From contig CAVSSX010000007.1 of NCBI GenBank assembly GCA_963730735.1, positions 62,001-126,000 of the forward strand: a stretch of 64,000 bases of DNA, given 5' to 3'. Positions within the stretch are counted from its first letter, which is position 1. Each line of letters opens with the position of its first letter. A program made the translations under genes and the position numbers. This document shows positions 46,701 to 55,337 of this stretch, piece after piece. Below the pieces are notes generated by a model, which was not told the DNA's origin, did not search any database, and saw only the letters and a list, made by a program, of their open reading frames with translations. Source of the DNA: CAVSSX01 sp963730735. Its GTDB lineage: Bacteria > Actinomycetota > Acidimicrobiia > Acidimicrobiales > RAAP-2.

Positions 46701-47360
46701 GTCACCGCCGACGGCACCGTTGCTACCGGTCCGGCCACCGTCGGGACCGTCGGCTGCTACAGCTGGGCCGACCAGGTCTCGGGCGCCAACTTCCTCGGTG
46801 CGACCACCGTCGCCGCCGGCGCTGCCGGTGAGGTCCTGCTGGTGCAGCCGTTCCAGCCGACGCTCACCACCACGGCCACGCTCGCCGGCGCGAGCTTCCG
46901 CGACACCATCACCGTCGCCGGGTCGGGTCTCGGCATCGCACCGGGGTCGCCGGCCTCGGCCGCCCTCACGTGGACCCTGCTCGGTCCGGCCCCCAGCATC
47001 AACGGCGGGTGCGCGCAGGTCGACTGGACGAGCCAGCCCGTGCTGGCCAGCGGCGTCCTGGACGTGACCGGCGACGGGAATTACACCACGCCGCCGACAA
47101 CCCTGACTGCGCCCGGCTGCTATACGTTCTTCGAGCACCTGGCGAGCACGACGGAGTCGACAGCATCGTCGACCCGACCCGGGGACCCGGCGGAGACGGC
47201 CCTGCTCACCGCAGCCGTTGTGGCCGGCCCGGGCACCGCCGCGGCAACCCTGGCCTTCACCGGCCTCGACCTGTTCTGGCTGGCCGGCCCCGGGGTGGTG
47301 CTGCTCGGCGCCGGACTCCTCCTCCTGGCCAGCCGCCGTCGGACCCGATCCGAGGGATGA
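40703..47360 (+). CDS. Giant repeat surface protein with LAxTG sortase signal (one frameshift)
   Basis: About 2200 residues, exported. A signal segment (VVALLLGLFPVVAATPASAA) begins just after the ATG; basic residues needed before it suggest an indel near 40690. The first ~900 residues are DUF11-like adhesin domains (GSVYVAGSTVTYDLTATC; LTDPLPAGLTYVSSTPPGAV). At 43630 the frame changes, without loss of sense. Then come ten ~110-120-residue repeats in alternating A and B types, each with a C...GCYSW or GCYSY cysteine pair. The end has LAFTG, a membrane helix and RRRTRSEG, the class E sortase substrate pattern. The sortase gene follows. It is probably anchored to peptidoglycan as stalk or adhesin. 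Confidence 0.85.
43545..47200 (+). repeat. Ten alternating A/B protein repeats in the surface protein
   Basis: A repeats: SVTISGTGG...GTVAWSLVGPVAPP...C...GCYSWAETLTG..FLG. B repeats: LATTATPSFGGTNT...VTVS...GAPTSATLTWTLYGP...C...GCYSYTESLAA. The order is strictly A-B five times, about 735 bp per pair. Each unit keeps two Cys. The B5 unit runs into the LAFTG anchor. Confidence 0.85.
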
Positions 47361-47537
47361 GACGGCGCACGGCACCCCCCACGCCGTGACCTGGCCTACC
47401 CCACCGGCCGATGGGGCGGTGCACATGCATCTAGGGTTGCCGCCATCAACGATCACAGACCATTCCCGGACGACCGACGGGCACAGGGTCACCGTGACCC
47501 CATCGCTTCCGTGTCCGATGTTGGGCACTGACCGGCG

Positions 47538-48485
47538 GTGAGCCGCCGGAACGGCGGCCCGTGGCGAATCGTCGGCATCATTGGCGCGTCGTTAGCGGCC
47601 CTCGGGGTGGTCCTGCTCCTCTTCACCGCCTACCAGCTCTGGGGCACCGGGCTCGCCGAGTCCCACAGCCAAGCCCGGCTGCGCCAGCAGATCGAGCCCA
47701 CGCTGCCCCGGAGCCCCACGCCGGCCGCTACCGGAACCACGGTCGCGAGCTCGGCGTTGCCGACCGGGCCGCCGACCACCGCCCCGGCGAGTCAGGCGCC
47801 GGCCGAGGGCCAGCCGGTGGCCACGATCTCGATCCCCACCATCGGCCTCGACCAGGTCGTCGTCGAAGGGGTGGGCACGAAGGACCTCCAGCTCGGACCG
47901 GGTCACTACCCGGGGACCCCCCTTCCCGGCCAGGCCGGCAACGTCGCCCTGGCCGGGCACCGCACTACCTACGGGCACCCCTTCACCCACCTGGACCAGC
48001 TCCATCCGGGTGACCCGATCGTGCTCACGACCGTCCAGGGCGTCTTCGACTACGTCGTCCGGACCTCGACCACGGTCCTTCCGACCGACGTAGCCGTGCT
48101 CGACGCCACCACCGGGCCCACGCTCACCCTCACGACCTGCACGCCCCCCTACAGCGCCTCCCACCGCCTGGTGGTCACCGCCGACCTGGCCCATTCGAGG
48201 TTGGCCGGGCGGGCCACGACACCGACGACCGGAGGAACATCCACCGCCACGGTGCCCGCGCCCCGACCGGTGTCGGCCGACGTACTTTCGGATCCGGGCG
48301 GCGGGAGCTGGGTGGCCGCCCTCGGCTGGGGGCTCCTGGTCGTGCTGGTGGTCGCCGGCGCACTGGTCGTCGCCCGCCGGACGGGGCGTCGCCTTCTGTC
48401 GGCCGTGGTCGCCGTCCCCCTCCTCCTGGTCGTGCTGTTCGTGTTCTTCGAGAACCTCAGCCCGCTCCTGCCGGCCAGCTACTAA
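47538..48485 (+). CDS. Class E-type sortase
   Basis: A membrane transpeptidase that links LAxTG proteins to the cell wall. GTG 47538 starts a short cytoplasmic part, then an N-terminal helix (IIGASLAALGVVLLLFTAYQ) and a Pro/Thr linker. The catalytic domain has VATISIPTIGLDQVVVEGVG, NVALAGHRTTYGHPFTHLDQ (His), and LTLTTCTPPYSASHRLVV (Cys and Arg). The TLTTCTPPY context is class E-like. Unusually, two further C-terminal helices follow (ALGWGLLVVLVVAGALVVAR and LLSAVVAVPLLLVVLFVFFE). It lies 178 bp after the giant LAFTG protein, its evident substrate. Confidence 0.9.
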   Translation: MSRRNGGPWRIVGIIGASLAALGVVLLLFTAYQLWGTGLAESHSQARLRQQIEPTLPRSPTPAATGTTVASSALPTGPPTTAPASQAPAEGQPVATISIPTIGLDQVVVEGVGTKDLQLGPGHYPGTPLPGQAGNVALAGHRTTYGHPFTHLDQLHPGDPIVLTTVQGVFDYVVRTSTTVLPTDVAVLDATTGPTLTLTTCTPPYSASHRLVVTADLAHSRLAGRATTPTTGGTSTATVPAPRPVSADVLSDPGGGSWVAALGWGLLVVLVVAGALVVARRTGRRLLSAVVAVPLLLVVLFVFFENLSPLLPASY

Positions 48486-48561
48486 ACCAGCCGGGGCTAC
48501 GCCGGCGTCCCGACGCACGCCGTGTCACTAGCCTCTCGAGTACCGCCCGAGGAGGACGCCC

Positions 48562-49329
48562 ATGCCCGAGTACCCCAAGGCGATCGCCCGGATCAACACC
48601 GTCGAGTCGGTGCCCCGACGGGTCCGGGCCGTCCACGACGACCGGGTGGTGGTCGACACCCTCCACGCCCGCTACGTGTGGGAGTGGTCCTACTTCCCGC
48701 AGTACTACCTCCCGGCGGCCGACGTGGCCGACGGTCTGCTGGTGAGCGACGGCCGCACCGAGGACACGCCGCAGGGCAAGGTCGAGTGGTACCGGCTGGC
48801 CGATGCCGGGAGCGACGCCCGGCCGGTGGCCCGCCGGGTCCTCACGAGCGACCATCCGAGCCTCGTCGACACCGTCCGCATCGACTGGGAGGCGCTCGAC
48901 CGCTGGTACGAGGAGGACGAGGAGGTGTTCGTCCATCCCCGCAGCCCCTACGTCCGGGTCGATGCCCTACGCTCGACGCGGTCCGTCCGGGTCGAGCTCG
49001 AGGGCGTGGTCCTGGCCGAGGCGTCCTCGGCCATCCTCGTGTTCGAGACCGGCCTCCCCACCCGGTACTACCTGGACAAGACGGCCGTGCACTTCGAGCA
49101 CCTGGTCGCCTCGCCGACGGTGACCCGTTGCCCCTACAAGGGCACCACCACCGAGTACTGGTCGGTGGTGGTGCACGGCGAGACGCACGACGACCTGGTG
49201 TGGTGCTACGACTTCCCGACCCGGGACGTCCTCCCCATCGCCGGTCTGGTGGCCTTCTACAACGAGAAGGTCGACCTGGTGATCGACGGGGTGCCCGTCG
49301 ACCGGCCGCAGACCCACTTCTCGGACTGA
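48562..49329 (+). CDS. Protein with two DUF427 domains
   Basis: A 255-residue soluble protein made of two related halves. Each has the DUF427 pattern: first half RRVRAVHDDRVVVDTLHARY, YFPQYYLPAADV; second half RSVRVELEGVVLAEASSAIL, GLPTRYYLDKTAVHFEHLV, TRCPYKGTTTEYWSVVVHG, DLVWCYDFPTRDVLPIAGLV, AFYNEKVDLVIDGV. The small beta-tent fold has no known catalytic role; the CPYKG Cys is the family hallmark and is present only in the second half. ATG 48562 follows GAGGAGG. Function unknown. Confidence 0.88.
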   Translation: MPEYPKAIARINTVESVPRRVRAVHDDRVVVDTLHARYVWEWSYFPQYYLPAADVADGLLVSDGRTEDTPQGKVEWYRLADAGSDARPVARRVLTSDHPSLVDTVRIDWEALDRWYEEDEEVFVHPRSPYVRVDALRSTRSVRVELEGVVLAEASSAILVFETGLPTRYYLDKTAVHFEHLVASPTVTRCPYKGTTTEYWSVVVHGETHDDLVWCYDFPTRDVLPIAGLVAFYNEKVDLVIDGVPVDRPQTHFSD

Positions 49330-49385
49330 ACGAGCGATAGCGTCGGCGTGCGACCCGGGCCACCGGGCGACCCGAGGAGCGTCCA

Positions 49386-49859
49386 GTGATCCGAGCCATC
49401 GCCGCCGTCGACGACCGACTGGGCGTGGGCACCGACGCCGGGATCCCCTGGTCGATACCGGCCGACGTCGCCCACTTCCGCTCGGCCACCGCCGCCACCG
49501 ACGTGCTCATGGGCTACGCCACCTACGCCGAGTTCGCCGCCCCCATGGAAGGCCGGACGAACTTCGTCGCCACCCGTGGCGGCACCCTGCGCCCGGGCTT
49601 CGAGCCGGTCGCCGACGCCACCGGGTTCCTCGAGGACCGCGGCACCGTCGACCTGTGGGTCATCGGGGGCGCCGGGCTGTTCGCCGCCACGTTGGCCCTG
49701 ACCGAGGAGCTCCACCTCACCCGGGTCGCCGGGGACTACTCGTGCACCAAGTTCTTCCCGTCGTTCGAGGCGGACTTCCGACTGGTCGACGACCAGCCCA
49801 CCCCGGCCGTCGGCGACGTCCCGGCCTTCCGATTCCAGACCTGGCGGCGCACCAGCTAG
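49386..49859 (+). CDS. Dihydrofolate reductase-like protein
   Basis: A 157-residue DHFR-fold protein from GTG 49386. It has IRAIAAVDDRLGVGTDAGIP and WSIPADVAHFRSATAATDVL, equivalent to the W-PxDxxxFR substrate region of true DHFR with the acidic residue replaced in context by Asp in PADVAHF. LWVIGGAGLFAATLAL is the NADPH-binding GG motif, and LHLTRVAGDYSCTKFFPSFE the last conserved part. Length equals bacterial FolA (~160). It may be the organism's DHFR, but thymidylate synthase is not nearby. It ends in a hairpin terminator. Confidence 0.75.
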   Translation: MIRAIAAVDDRLGVGTDAGIPWSIPADVAHFRSATAATDVLMGYATYAEFAAPMEGRTNFVATRGGTLRPGFEPVADATGFLEDRGTVDLWVIGGAGLFAATLALTEELHLTRVAGDYSCTKFFPSFEADFRLVDDQPTPAVGDVPAFRFQTWRRTS

Positions 49860-49882
49860 ACGGCGCCGGGCCGGCGCCGTCT
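49858..49882. terminator. Bidirectional hairpin between DHFR-like and VOC genes
   Basis: AGACGGCGCC-GGGCC-GGCGCCGTCT, a perfect 10-bp stem starting inside the DHFR-like stop codon and reaching the first base of the opposite stop. Confidence 0.7.
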
Positions 49883-50277
49883 CAGTCCGACGGCGCCGTG
49901 GGATAGCAGGCCAGCTCGACCAGGTTGCCGTCGGGATCCCGGACGTAGCAGCTGCGCATGGGCCCGAGCGCGCCGGCCCGGGCCACCGGGCCGACCTCGA
50001 CCGGCGTGCCCGACGCCTCGAGTTCCGCCAGCACCGCCTCCAGGGGGCCGTCGACGACGAAGCACAGGTCGCCACTCCCGGGGGTGGGTCGCCGGGCCTT
50101 GGGATCGAACTCGTGGCCCCGCTGGTGCAGGTTGATCTTGGACCGCCCGAATTCGAGCGCCGTGCGGCCGGGCCCGAAGGTCACGCCGGTCATGCCCAGC
50201 ACCCGCTCGTAGAAGGCCACCGTCGCCTCGATGCTCTCGACGGTGAGGACCAGGTGGTCGAGCCGGTCGATGCGCAT
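49882..50277 (-). CDS. VOC (glyoxalase/bleomycin resistance) family protein
   Basis: A 131-residue protein of two beta-alpha-beta-beta-beta modules. Module one: RIDRLDHLVLTVESIEATVA, FYERVLGMTGV with metal His in DHLVL; module two: GDLCFVVDGPLEAVLAELEA and SCYVRDPDGNLVELACY with the Glu ligand. The RDPDGNLVEL motif is typical of the superfamily of lyases, isomerases and dioxygenases; the reaction is not predictable. It lies 50 bp downstream of the FAD oxidoreductase gene and may be co-transcribed. Confidence 0.88.
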   Translation of the reverse strand: MRIDRLDHLVLTVESIEATVAFYERVLGMTGVTFGPGRTALEFGRSKINLHQRGHEFDPKARRPTPGSGDLCFVVDGPLEAVLAELEASGTPVEVGPVARAGALGPMRSCYVRDPDGNLVELACYPTAPSD

Positions 50278-50327
50278 GGTTCCCTCCCTCCGGACGCCCT
50301 CGGCCGGTGGCGTCCCGGTCGAGCAAC

Positions 50328-51797
50328 CTATCCGCCGGCCCGCTGCAGGGGCGGCGACGCCAGTGGTCGGGGGCCGCCGAAATGGTCGAACAGGGCCGTG
50401 CGGGCTGCGTAGACCCCGCACATGCCGTGCACGCCGCCCCCCGGTGGGGTGGAAGCGGAGCACAGGTACACGTGCGGCAGGGCCGTCCGGTAGGGATTCC
50501 AGCGCACGGTCGGCCGGAAGAGGGTCTGGAACAAGGTCGCGGCCCCGCCACCGATATCGCCGCCCACGTAGTTCGGGTCGTGGGCCGCCACGTCGACCGC
50601 CGTCCGGGTCGACCGGGCCAGGACCAGGTCGCCGAAGCCCGGGGCGAACCGCTCGATCTGGGCTTCGATGGCCCGGGTCATGTCCACCGTGGAGCCATTG
50701 GGGACGTGGCAGTAGGCCCACAGGGTCTCGTGCCCGGCCGGGGCCCGCGTCGGATCGGCCACCCCGGGCTGGACGACCAGGCAGAAGGGACGTTCCGGGT
50801 GACGGCCGGCCGCCACCTCGGCCTCGCTCGCCGCCACCTCCTCGAAGCTGCCGCCCACGTGGACCGTCCCGGCACGCCGGCAGACCTCGGCCCGCCACGG
50901 CACCGGACCCGAGAGGGCCCAATCCACCTTGCAGACCCCCGGCCCGTGACGGAAGCGGCCGAGCGAGCGCCGGGCACGGTCGGGCAACGCCGTTCCGGCC
51001 AGGCTCACCAGGGCCGACGGGGCCGTATCGAGGAGCACGGCGGCGGCCGGCGGGAGCTGGTCGAGCGACGTCACCCACTCCCCGGTGACCAGCGTCCCAC
51101 CGAGTCGCTCCAGCTCGACCACCAAGGCCTGGACGATGCCGGCGCTGCCCCCCTCGACCAGCGGCCACCCGACGGCGTGCGCCGTCATGGCCAAGAGGAG
51201 GCCGAAGGCGCCCGTCAGGGGGGACGACAGCGGGGCCATCGAGTGGGCGGCGACACCGGCCAGCAGGGCGGCGGCCGGCTGGTCGTCGAAACGCTGCGTC
51301 AGTCGTCGTGCCGACAGCAGCCCCGGCAGGGCGAACCGGGCCACGGTGCCCGGGTGCCGCGGCACCGACCGCAGGGGACCGAGCACGGCGTCGACGATCG
51401 CCTCGGACCCGTCGACCAGGGGTGCCATGAGCCGCCGGTAGGCAGGGCCGTCCCCGTCCAGGGTGGCCAGCGTGGCCTCGAGCGAGACGGAGGCGGCGGC
51501 GGCGCGGCCGTCGTCCAAGGGATGGGCGAACGCCACCTGGGGCTGGCGCAGCGACTGGCGCAATCCCTCGAACGCCGCACCGGCGAAGAACGGGGACGCC
51601 GCCACCAGCGGGTGGACGGCCGAGCAGACGTCGTGGGCGAAGCCCGGCAAGGTCAGCGCCTCCGTCCGGCACCCGCCACCGGGAGTGTCGGCCCCTTCGA
51701 ACACCACCACCGAGCGTCCGGCGGCGGCCAGGGTGACGGCGGCGGCCAGGCCGTTCGGGCCCGAGCCGACCACGACGGCGTCGTAGCGCGCCGTCAT
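50328..51797 (-). CDS. Phytoene desaturase-like FAD oxidoreductase
   Basis: A 489-residue flavoprotein of the amine oxidase/CrtI-like superfamily. The FAD motif is YDAVVVGSGPNGLAAAVTLA and GRSVVVFEGADTPGGGCRTE. The middle shows PLVEGGSAGIVQALVVELER with GLxxALxxxL equivalents. The C-terminal part has the second FAD contact VYLCSASTPPGGGVHGMCGV. These stand-alone actinobacterial proteins resemble pyridine nucleotide-disulfide/phytoene dehydrogenases (PYROXD2-like) with unknown substrate. No carotenoid genes are nearby. ATG 51797 gives the usual start. The gene is intact. Confidence 0.87.
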   Translation of the reverse strand: MTARYDAVVVGSGPNGLAAAVTLAAAGRSVVVFEGADTPGGGCRTEALTLPGFAHDVCSAVHPLVAASPFFAGAAFEGLRQSLRQPQVAFAHPLDDGRAAAASVSLEATLATLDGDGPAYRRLMAPLVDGSEAIVDAVLGPLRSVPRHPGTVARFALPGLLSARRLTQRFDDQPAAALLAGVAAHSMAPLSSPLTGAFGLLLAMTAHAVGWPLVEGGSAGIVQALVVELERLGGTLVTGEWVTSLDQLPPAAAVLLDTAPSALVSLAGTALPDRARRSLGRFRHGPGVCKVDWALSGPVPWRAEVCRRAGTVHVGGSFEEVAASEAEVAAGRHPERPFCLVVQPGVADPTRAPAGHETLWAYCHVPNGSTVDMTRAIEAQIERFAPGFGDLVLARSTRTAVDVAAHDPNYVGGDIGGGAATLFQTLFRPTVRWNPYRTALPHVYLCSASTPPGGGVHGMCGVYAARTALFDHFGGPRPLASPPLQRAGG

Positions 51798-51985
51798 GGC
51801 GCGACCTCACCCGAGCGGCGTCCCATCCCTCCAGTGTCGCCGCCGGGGGACGCACGCGGGAGGGTGTCTGCCGGTGTCCCCGCCGGATGCTGGCACCACC
51901 GACGCCGGGATCGGCCGTCCGAGCCACCCCTCGGGCCCGGCCGCGGGCCGTCGACGTCACGGGCGGAGGACTACCGTTGGCGGCC

Positions 51986-52660
51986 ATGGGTTCGGTCCGG
52001 GTGGTGCTCGCCGAGGACAACGCACTGCTGCGTCAGGGCATCGAGAAGCTCATCGCCCAGGAGGATTCGCTCGAGCTCGTCGGCACGGCCAACGACCTAC
52101 CCGGTCTTTTGGCACTGGTCGAGGAGGTGGGTCCCGACGTGGTGGTCACCGACATCCGGATGCCCCCGACCGGGACCGATGAGGGCATCCAGGCGGCCAC
52201 CCACCTCCGGGCCGCCCACCCCACGGTCGGCGTGGTCGTCCTCAGCCAGTACGCCAACCCCGAGTACGCGCTGGCCCTGCTGGCCGAGGGCTCGGCCCGG
52301 CGGGCCTACCTCCTGAAGGAGACCATCGCCGGCGTCGACGAACTGGTCCGGGCCATCACCGTGGTGGCCGCCGGCGGATCGCAGGTCGACCCGGCGGTCG
52401 TGGACGCGCTGGTCGGAGCGTCCTCCCCCCGCCGGCCCTCCGACCTCGACCGGCTCACGGCCCGTGAACTCGAGACCCTGGCCCAGATGGCCGAGGGAAA
52501 GAACAACGCGGCGATCGCCGCCTCGCTCTTCCTGAGCGAACGGGCGGTCGAGAAGCACACGAATGCCATCTTCTCCAAGCTCGGCCTCACCGAGGAGGAG
52601 GACGTGAACCGACGGGTGAAGGCGGTCCTCATCTATCTCGCCGGTCAGCCGACGGGGTAG
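51986..52660 (+). CDS. NarL/FixJ-family response regulator
   Basis: ATG 51986 gives a 224-residue regulator. Receiver: VRVVLAEDNALLRQGIEKLI (acidic pair), DVVVTDIRMPPTGTDEGIQA (phospho-Asp), VVVLSQYANPEYALALLAEG, and AYLLKETI (Lys). The C-terminal LuxR helix-turn-helix: LTARELETLAQMAEGKNNAA, IAASLFLSERAVEKHTNAIF, SKLGL. It is convergent with the ten-helix histidine kinase gene, from which only a small receiver gene separates it, so it is a candidate partner. The longer in-frame GTG at 51887 adds a low-complexity leader and is not preferred. Confidence 0.9.
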   Translation: MGSVRVVLAEDNALLRQGIEKLIAQEDSLELVGTANDLPGLLALVEEVGPDVVVTDIRMPPTGTDEGIQAATHLRAAHPTVGVVVLSQYANPEYALALLAEGSARRAYLLKETIAGVDELVRAITVVAAGGSQVDPAVVDALVGASSPRRPSDLDRLTARELETLAQMAEGKNNAAIAASLFLSERAVEKHTNAIFSKLGLTEEEDVNRRVKAVLIYLAGQPTG

Positions 52661-52723
52661 CTACACCGCGCCAGGGTGGTAGCTCCCTGTCGGACCCGGG
52701 CCGCCCGCGCGACGATGTGGTCC

Positions 52724-53118
52724 ATGGTGACCTCGGTGTCGGTGCTGGTCGTCGACGACCAGGCCCCCTTCCGCACGGCGGCTAGCTCCGTCATCCGTCG
52801 GGTGGAGGGGTTCGACGTCGTCGGCGAGGCCACCGACGGCGAGGAGGCCGTCGCCATGGCCGCCGAGCTCCGCCCGGCGCTGGTGCTCATGGACATCAAC
52901 ATGCCGGGATGAACGGCGTCGAGGCGACCCGGCGGATCGTGGCCGACGAGCCGGACATGGTCGTCATCCTGTGTTCCACCTACGCGCCGGGCGACCTCCC
53001 GCCCGAGGCCTCGAGCAGCGGGGCACGGGCCTACGTGAACAAGGAGGAGTTCGGTCCCGGGATCCTCCGGCGCATCTGGGCCGAACGCGACACCATCGCC
53101 TTCCTGCCCCCCGACTGA
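52724..53118 (+). CDS. Single-domain receiver protein (frameshift at ~52909)
   Basis: Two frames join into one ~130-residue receiver: SVLVVDDQAPFRTAASSVIR, PALVLMDINMPG (phospho-Asp), then after loss of one base near 52909 NGVEATRRIVADEPDMVVIL, CSTYAPGDLP (Thr/Ser position) and GARAYVNKEEFGPGIL (Lys). No output domain follows; it stops right after TIAFLPPD. Stand-alone receivers act as phosphate shuttles or allosteric partners. It lies between the NarL regulator and the convergent GAF histidine kinase, and could be phosphorylated by that kinase. ATG 52715 is an alternative start. Confidence 0.75.
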
Positions 53119-53120
53119 AC

Positions 53121-53144
53121 CGACCGGGACCGACGGACCGGTCG
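53121..53144. terminator. Weak hairpin between convergent receiver and histidine kinase genes
   Basis: CGACCGG (53121-53127) pairs with CCGGTCG (53138-53144) over a 10-nt loop, just after the receiver stop. Possible terminator. Confidence 0.35.
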
Positions 53145-53159
53145 AAGGCCCCTCGGGTC

Positions 53160-55337
53160 TCAGACCAACGGGACCGAACCTCGCACCGTCGCCCCCTGCC
53201 CGGGCGCCGACTCCCACCGGACCGACCCGCCGATGGCCCCCAGCCGGTCGCTCATGTTCATGAAGCCGTGGCCCGACTGGGCGGCGGTGGCGTCGAAACC
53301 GGGACCGTCGTCGGACACGGCGAACAACAGGCCGCCTTCCTCCTCCCACACCCGCAGGCGCACGGTGGCCTCCGGGGCATGCTTGGCCACGTTCTGCAAG
53401 GCCTCGAGGCAGCAGAAGTAGATCGCCGCCTCGATCCCCGGTGCGAACCGACCGATCCCGTCGAAGGACGTCTCGACGGCGAGCGGGCTGCGGGCGGCCA
53501 CCGCCCGCAGCGCCTCCGGGAGCCCGTTGTCCATCAGCAGGGGCGGGTAGATGCCGTGGGCCAGGTCCCGCAGCTCCTGCACCGTGGCCTTGACCTCGAG
53601 GGCGATCTCGTCCAGCGCCTCGGCGGCGGCCGAGGGATCCTCGGCCACCAGGTCCCGCACCAGTCGGACGTTCACCGCCAGGGCCACCAGGTGCTGTTGG
53701 GCGCCGTCGTGGAGGTCGCGCTCCACCCGTCGCCGCTCGGCGTCGGCGGCGGCCACGATCCGGGTCCGTGACGCCCGGAGCTCCTCGGCCTGGCGCCGCA
53801 CCTCGTCGAGCGTCGACTGGAGGGCCGAGTCGAGCCGGACGTTGTGCAGGGCCAGTCCGACCTGGCGGGACAATTCGATGAGGACGATGTCCTCCTTCTC
53901 GGTGAACGGCGGCTCGCTGGTCGGCCGCTCGACCACGGCCACGCCCAGGAGGTCACCGCCGTAGGTGATCGGGCAGACGCGCAGCTGGGCGTGGTCCCGG
54001 CCGGCCAGCAACGGTGGGAGCCACACGGCGGTCCAGGCGTTGCCCGACACGCCGGCCCGGGCCACGATCGGCAGCTCCTTGGGCCCGATGTGCAACGTCC
54101 CGGCACCCCGGTCGGGAATCGAGGCGCTGCGCTCGAGCACCTCGTTCGAACCGGTGAAGACCTCGGCGCTGGTGAGGACCATCGACTTGTGGAGCGACTC
54201 GATGAATTGCAGGAGGAGTTCGTCCATGGTGACGGCCCGGGTCAGTCGGGAGCTGAAGGTCTTCACCACGTCGTCGGGCACGGCGTCGGTGCCGTAGACG
54301 AGTCGCTGGGCCAGTTGCTGCACCCGCTGGTGGACCACGGCCGCCGTGATGGCCACGATCGCCGCGGCGACGATCGACAGCCCGAGGATCTCGCGGTCGG
54401 CCGCCGTCGGCTCATGCCCGAACCCCAGGATCACCAAGAAGTAGACGGCCAGCACCACCACCGAGAACCCCGTCAGGGTGAGCAGCCAGACCAGCAACCG
54501 ATCGGCGGCGCCGAGGAGCCCCGGGAAGGTGCCGGCGCCCAGGCCGATCGGCACCAACACCGTCCCGGCGGCGGCGATGGCCCACGGATGCCCGGGCCAC
54601 TTGACCAAGACGGCCAGCCCCACGACCACCAGCGCCACCTCGATCGCCGCCACGGCGCCGGTGGCCGCCAGTTGCAGTCGCTGCCGCTCGATACCGGGCG
54701 CCGATCGGTAGCGGCGGACCGCCGGGGGTACCCCGACCAGCACCACCAGGCACCAGCCGATCACGCCGGCGGTCGCGGTCATCCGGCCCGGGCCGAACCA
54801 CGCCCAGAGCCCGCCGCCCAGCCCGGCCAGGTACGCCATCGCGCTCACGGCCCGGCGCGGCGTCGTCCGCAACCGCCCCTCGGGCAGGGCGAGCAGCAGG
54901 TGGACCCCCACGGCCATCAGGATGGCGGGCAGCACGGTGGCCACCATGCGGGCGGCGTGCCCGAGCGAGCCCGACACCACCTGCCCCTCGATCGCCGCGG
55001 CGAAGGCGGCCGCGCCGAGACCGGCGGCCAGGGCCACCAGGCGGCCCAACGCCCGGAGCTCGGGGCGCAGCAGGAGGCACCCCGCCGCCAGCGACCAACC
55101 GGCAATGAGCTCGAAGCGAACGGCGTCGGCCGTCGTCACCCCCGGCCCGACGGCCCGCACCAGCCCGTAGATCGCCAGGGCGACCGCCGGTAGCACCAGC
55201 AGCAGGACCGGCGTGACCCGAGCCTCGGCCCCCGGCAGATCGAGGGCCGGGGCGACGACCGGCAGGGGCGTCCCGGCGTCGCCCGGAGTGGCGGGGGCCC
55301 GCCCCCGCTCGCCCGTGCTGGTCGGGGCGACGGTCAC
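53160..55337 (-). CDS. Ten-helix sensor histidine kinase with GAF domain (HisKA_3)
   Basis: A 725-residue kinase. Residues ~40-340 contain about ten hydrophobic helices (for example LLLVLPAVALAIYGLVRAVG, WAIAAAGTVLVPIGLGAGTF, FSVVVLAVYFLVILGFG), forming an integral-membrane sensor. A GAF domain (~350-510) follows, including PITYGGDLLGVAVVERP. Then a NarX/DesK-type dimerisation domain with the phospho-His in RRRVERDLHDGAQQHLVALA, and the ATPase domain (ALQNVAKHA, DDGPGFD, GHGFMNMSDRLGAIGGSV). GTG 55337 overlaps the ABC ATPase stop (GTGA), so it is the last gene of a three-gene operon with the cyclase fusion. Signal unknown. Confidence 0.9.
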   Translation of the reverse strand: MTVAPTSTGERGRAPATPGDAGTPLPVVAPALDLPGAEARVTPVLLLVLPAVALAIYGLVRAVGPGVTTADAVRFELIAGWSLAAGCLLLRPELRALGRLVALAAGLGAAAFAAAIEGQVVSGSLGHAARMVATVLPAILMAVGVHLLLALPEGRLRTTPRRAVSAMAYLAGLGGGLWAWFGPGRMTATAGVIGWCLVVLVGVPPAVRRYRSAPGIERQRLQLAATGAVAAIEVALVVVGLAVLVKWPGHPWAIAAAGTVLVPIGLGAGTFPGLLGAADRLLVWLLTLTGFSVVVLAVYFLVILGFGHEPTAADREILGLSIVAAAIVAITAAVVHQRVQQLAQRLVYGTDAVPDDVVKTFSSRLTRAVTMDELLLQFIESLHKSMVLTSAEVFTGSNEVLERSASIPDRGAGTLHIGPKELPIVARAGVSGNAWTAVWLPPLLAGRDHAQLRVCPITYGGDLLGVAVVERPTSEPPFTEKEDIVLIELSRQVGLALHNVRLDSALQSTLDEVRRQAEELRASRTRIVAAADAERRRVERDLHDGAQQHLVALAVNVRLVRDLVAEDPSAAAEALDEIALEVKATVQELRDLAHGIYPPLLMDNGLPEALRAVAARSPLAVETSFDGIGRFAPGIEAAIYFCCLEALQNVAKHAPEATVRLRVWEEEGGLLFAVSDDGPGFDATAAQSGHGFMNMSDRLGAIGGSVRWESAPGQGATVRGSVPLV

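Noticed and set aside
43572..47528. A 1318-residue minus-strand frame opposite the surface-protein repeats
   Set aside because: Gly/Arg-rich repeat shadow of the plus-strand repeats, with no motif of its own.
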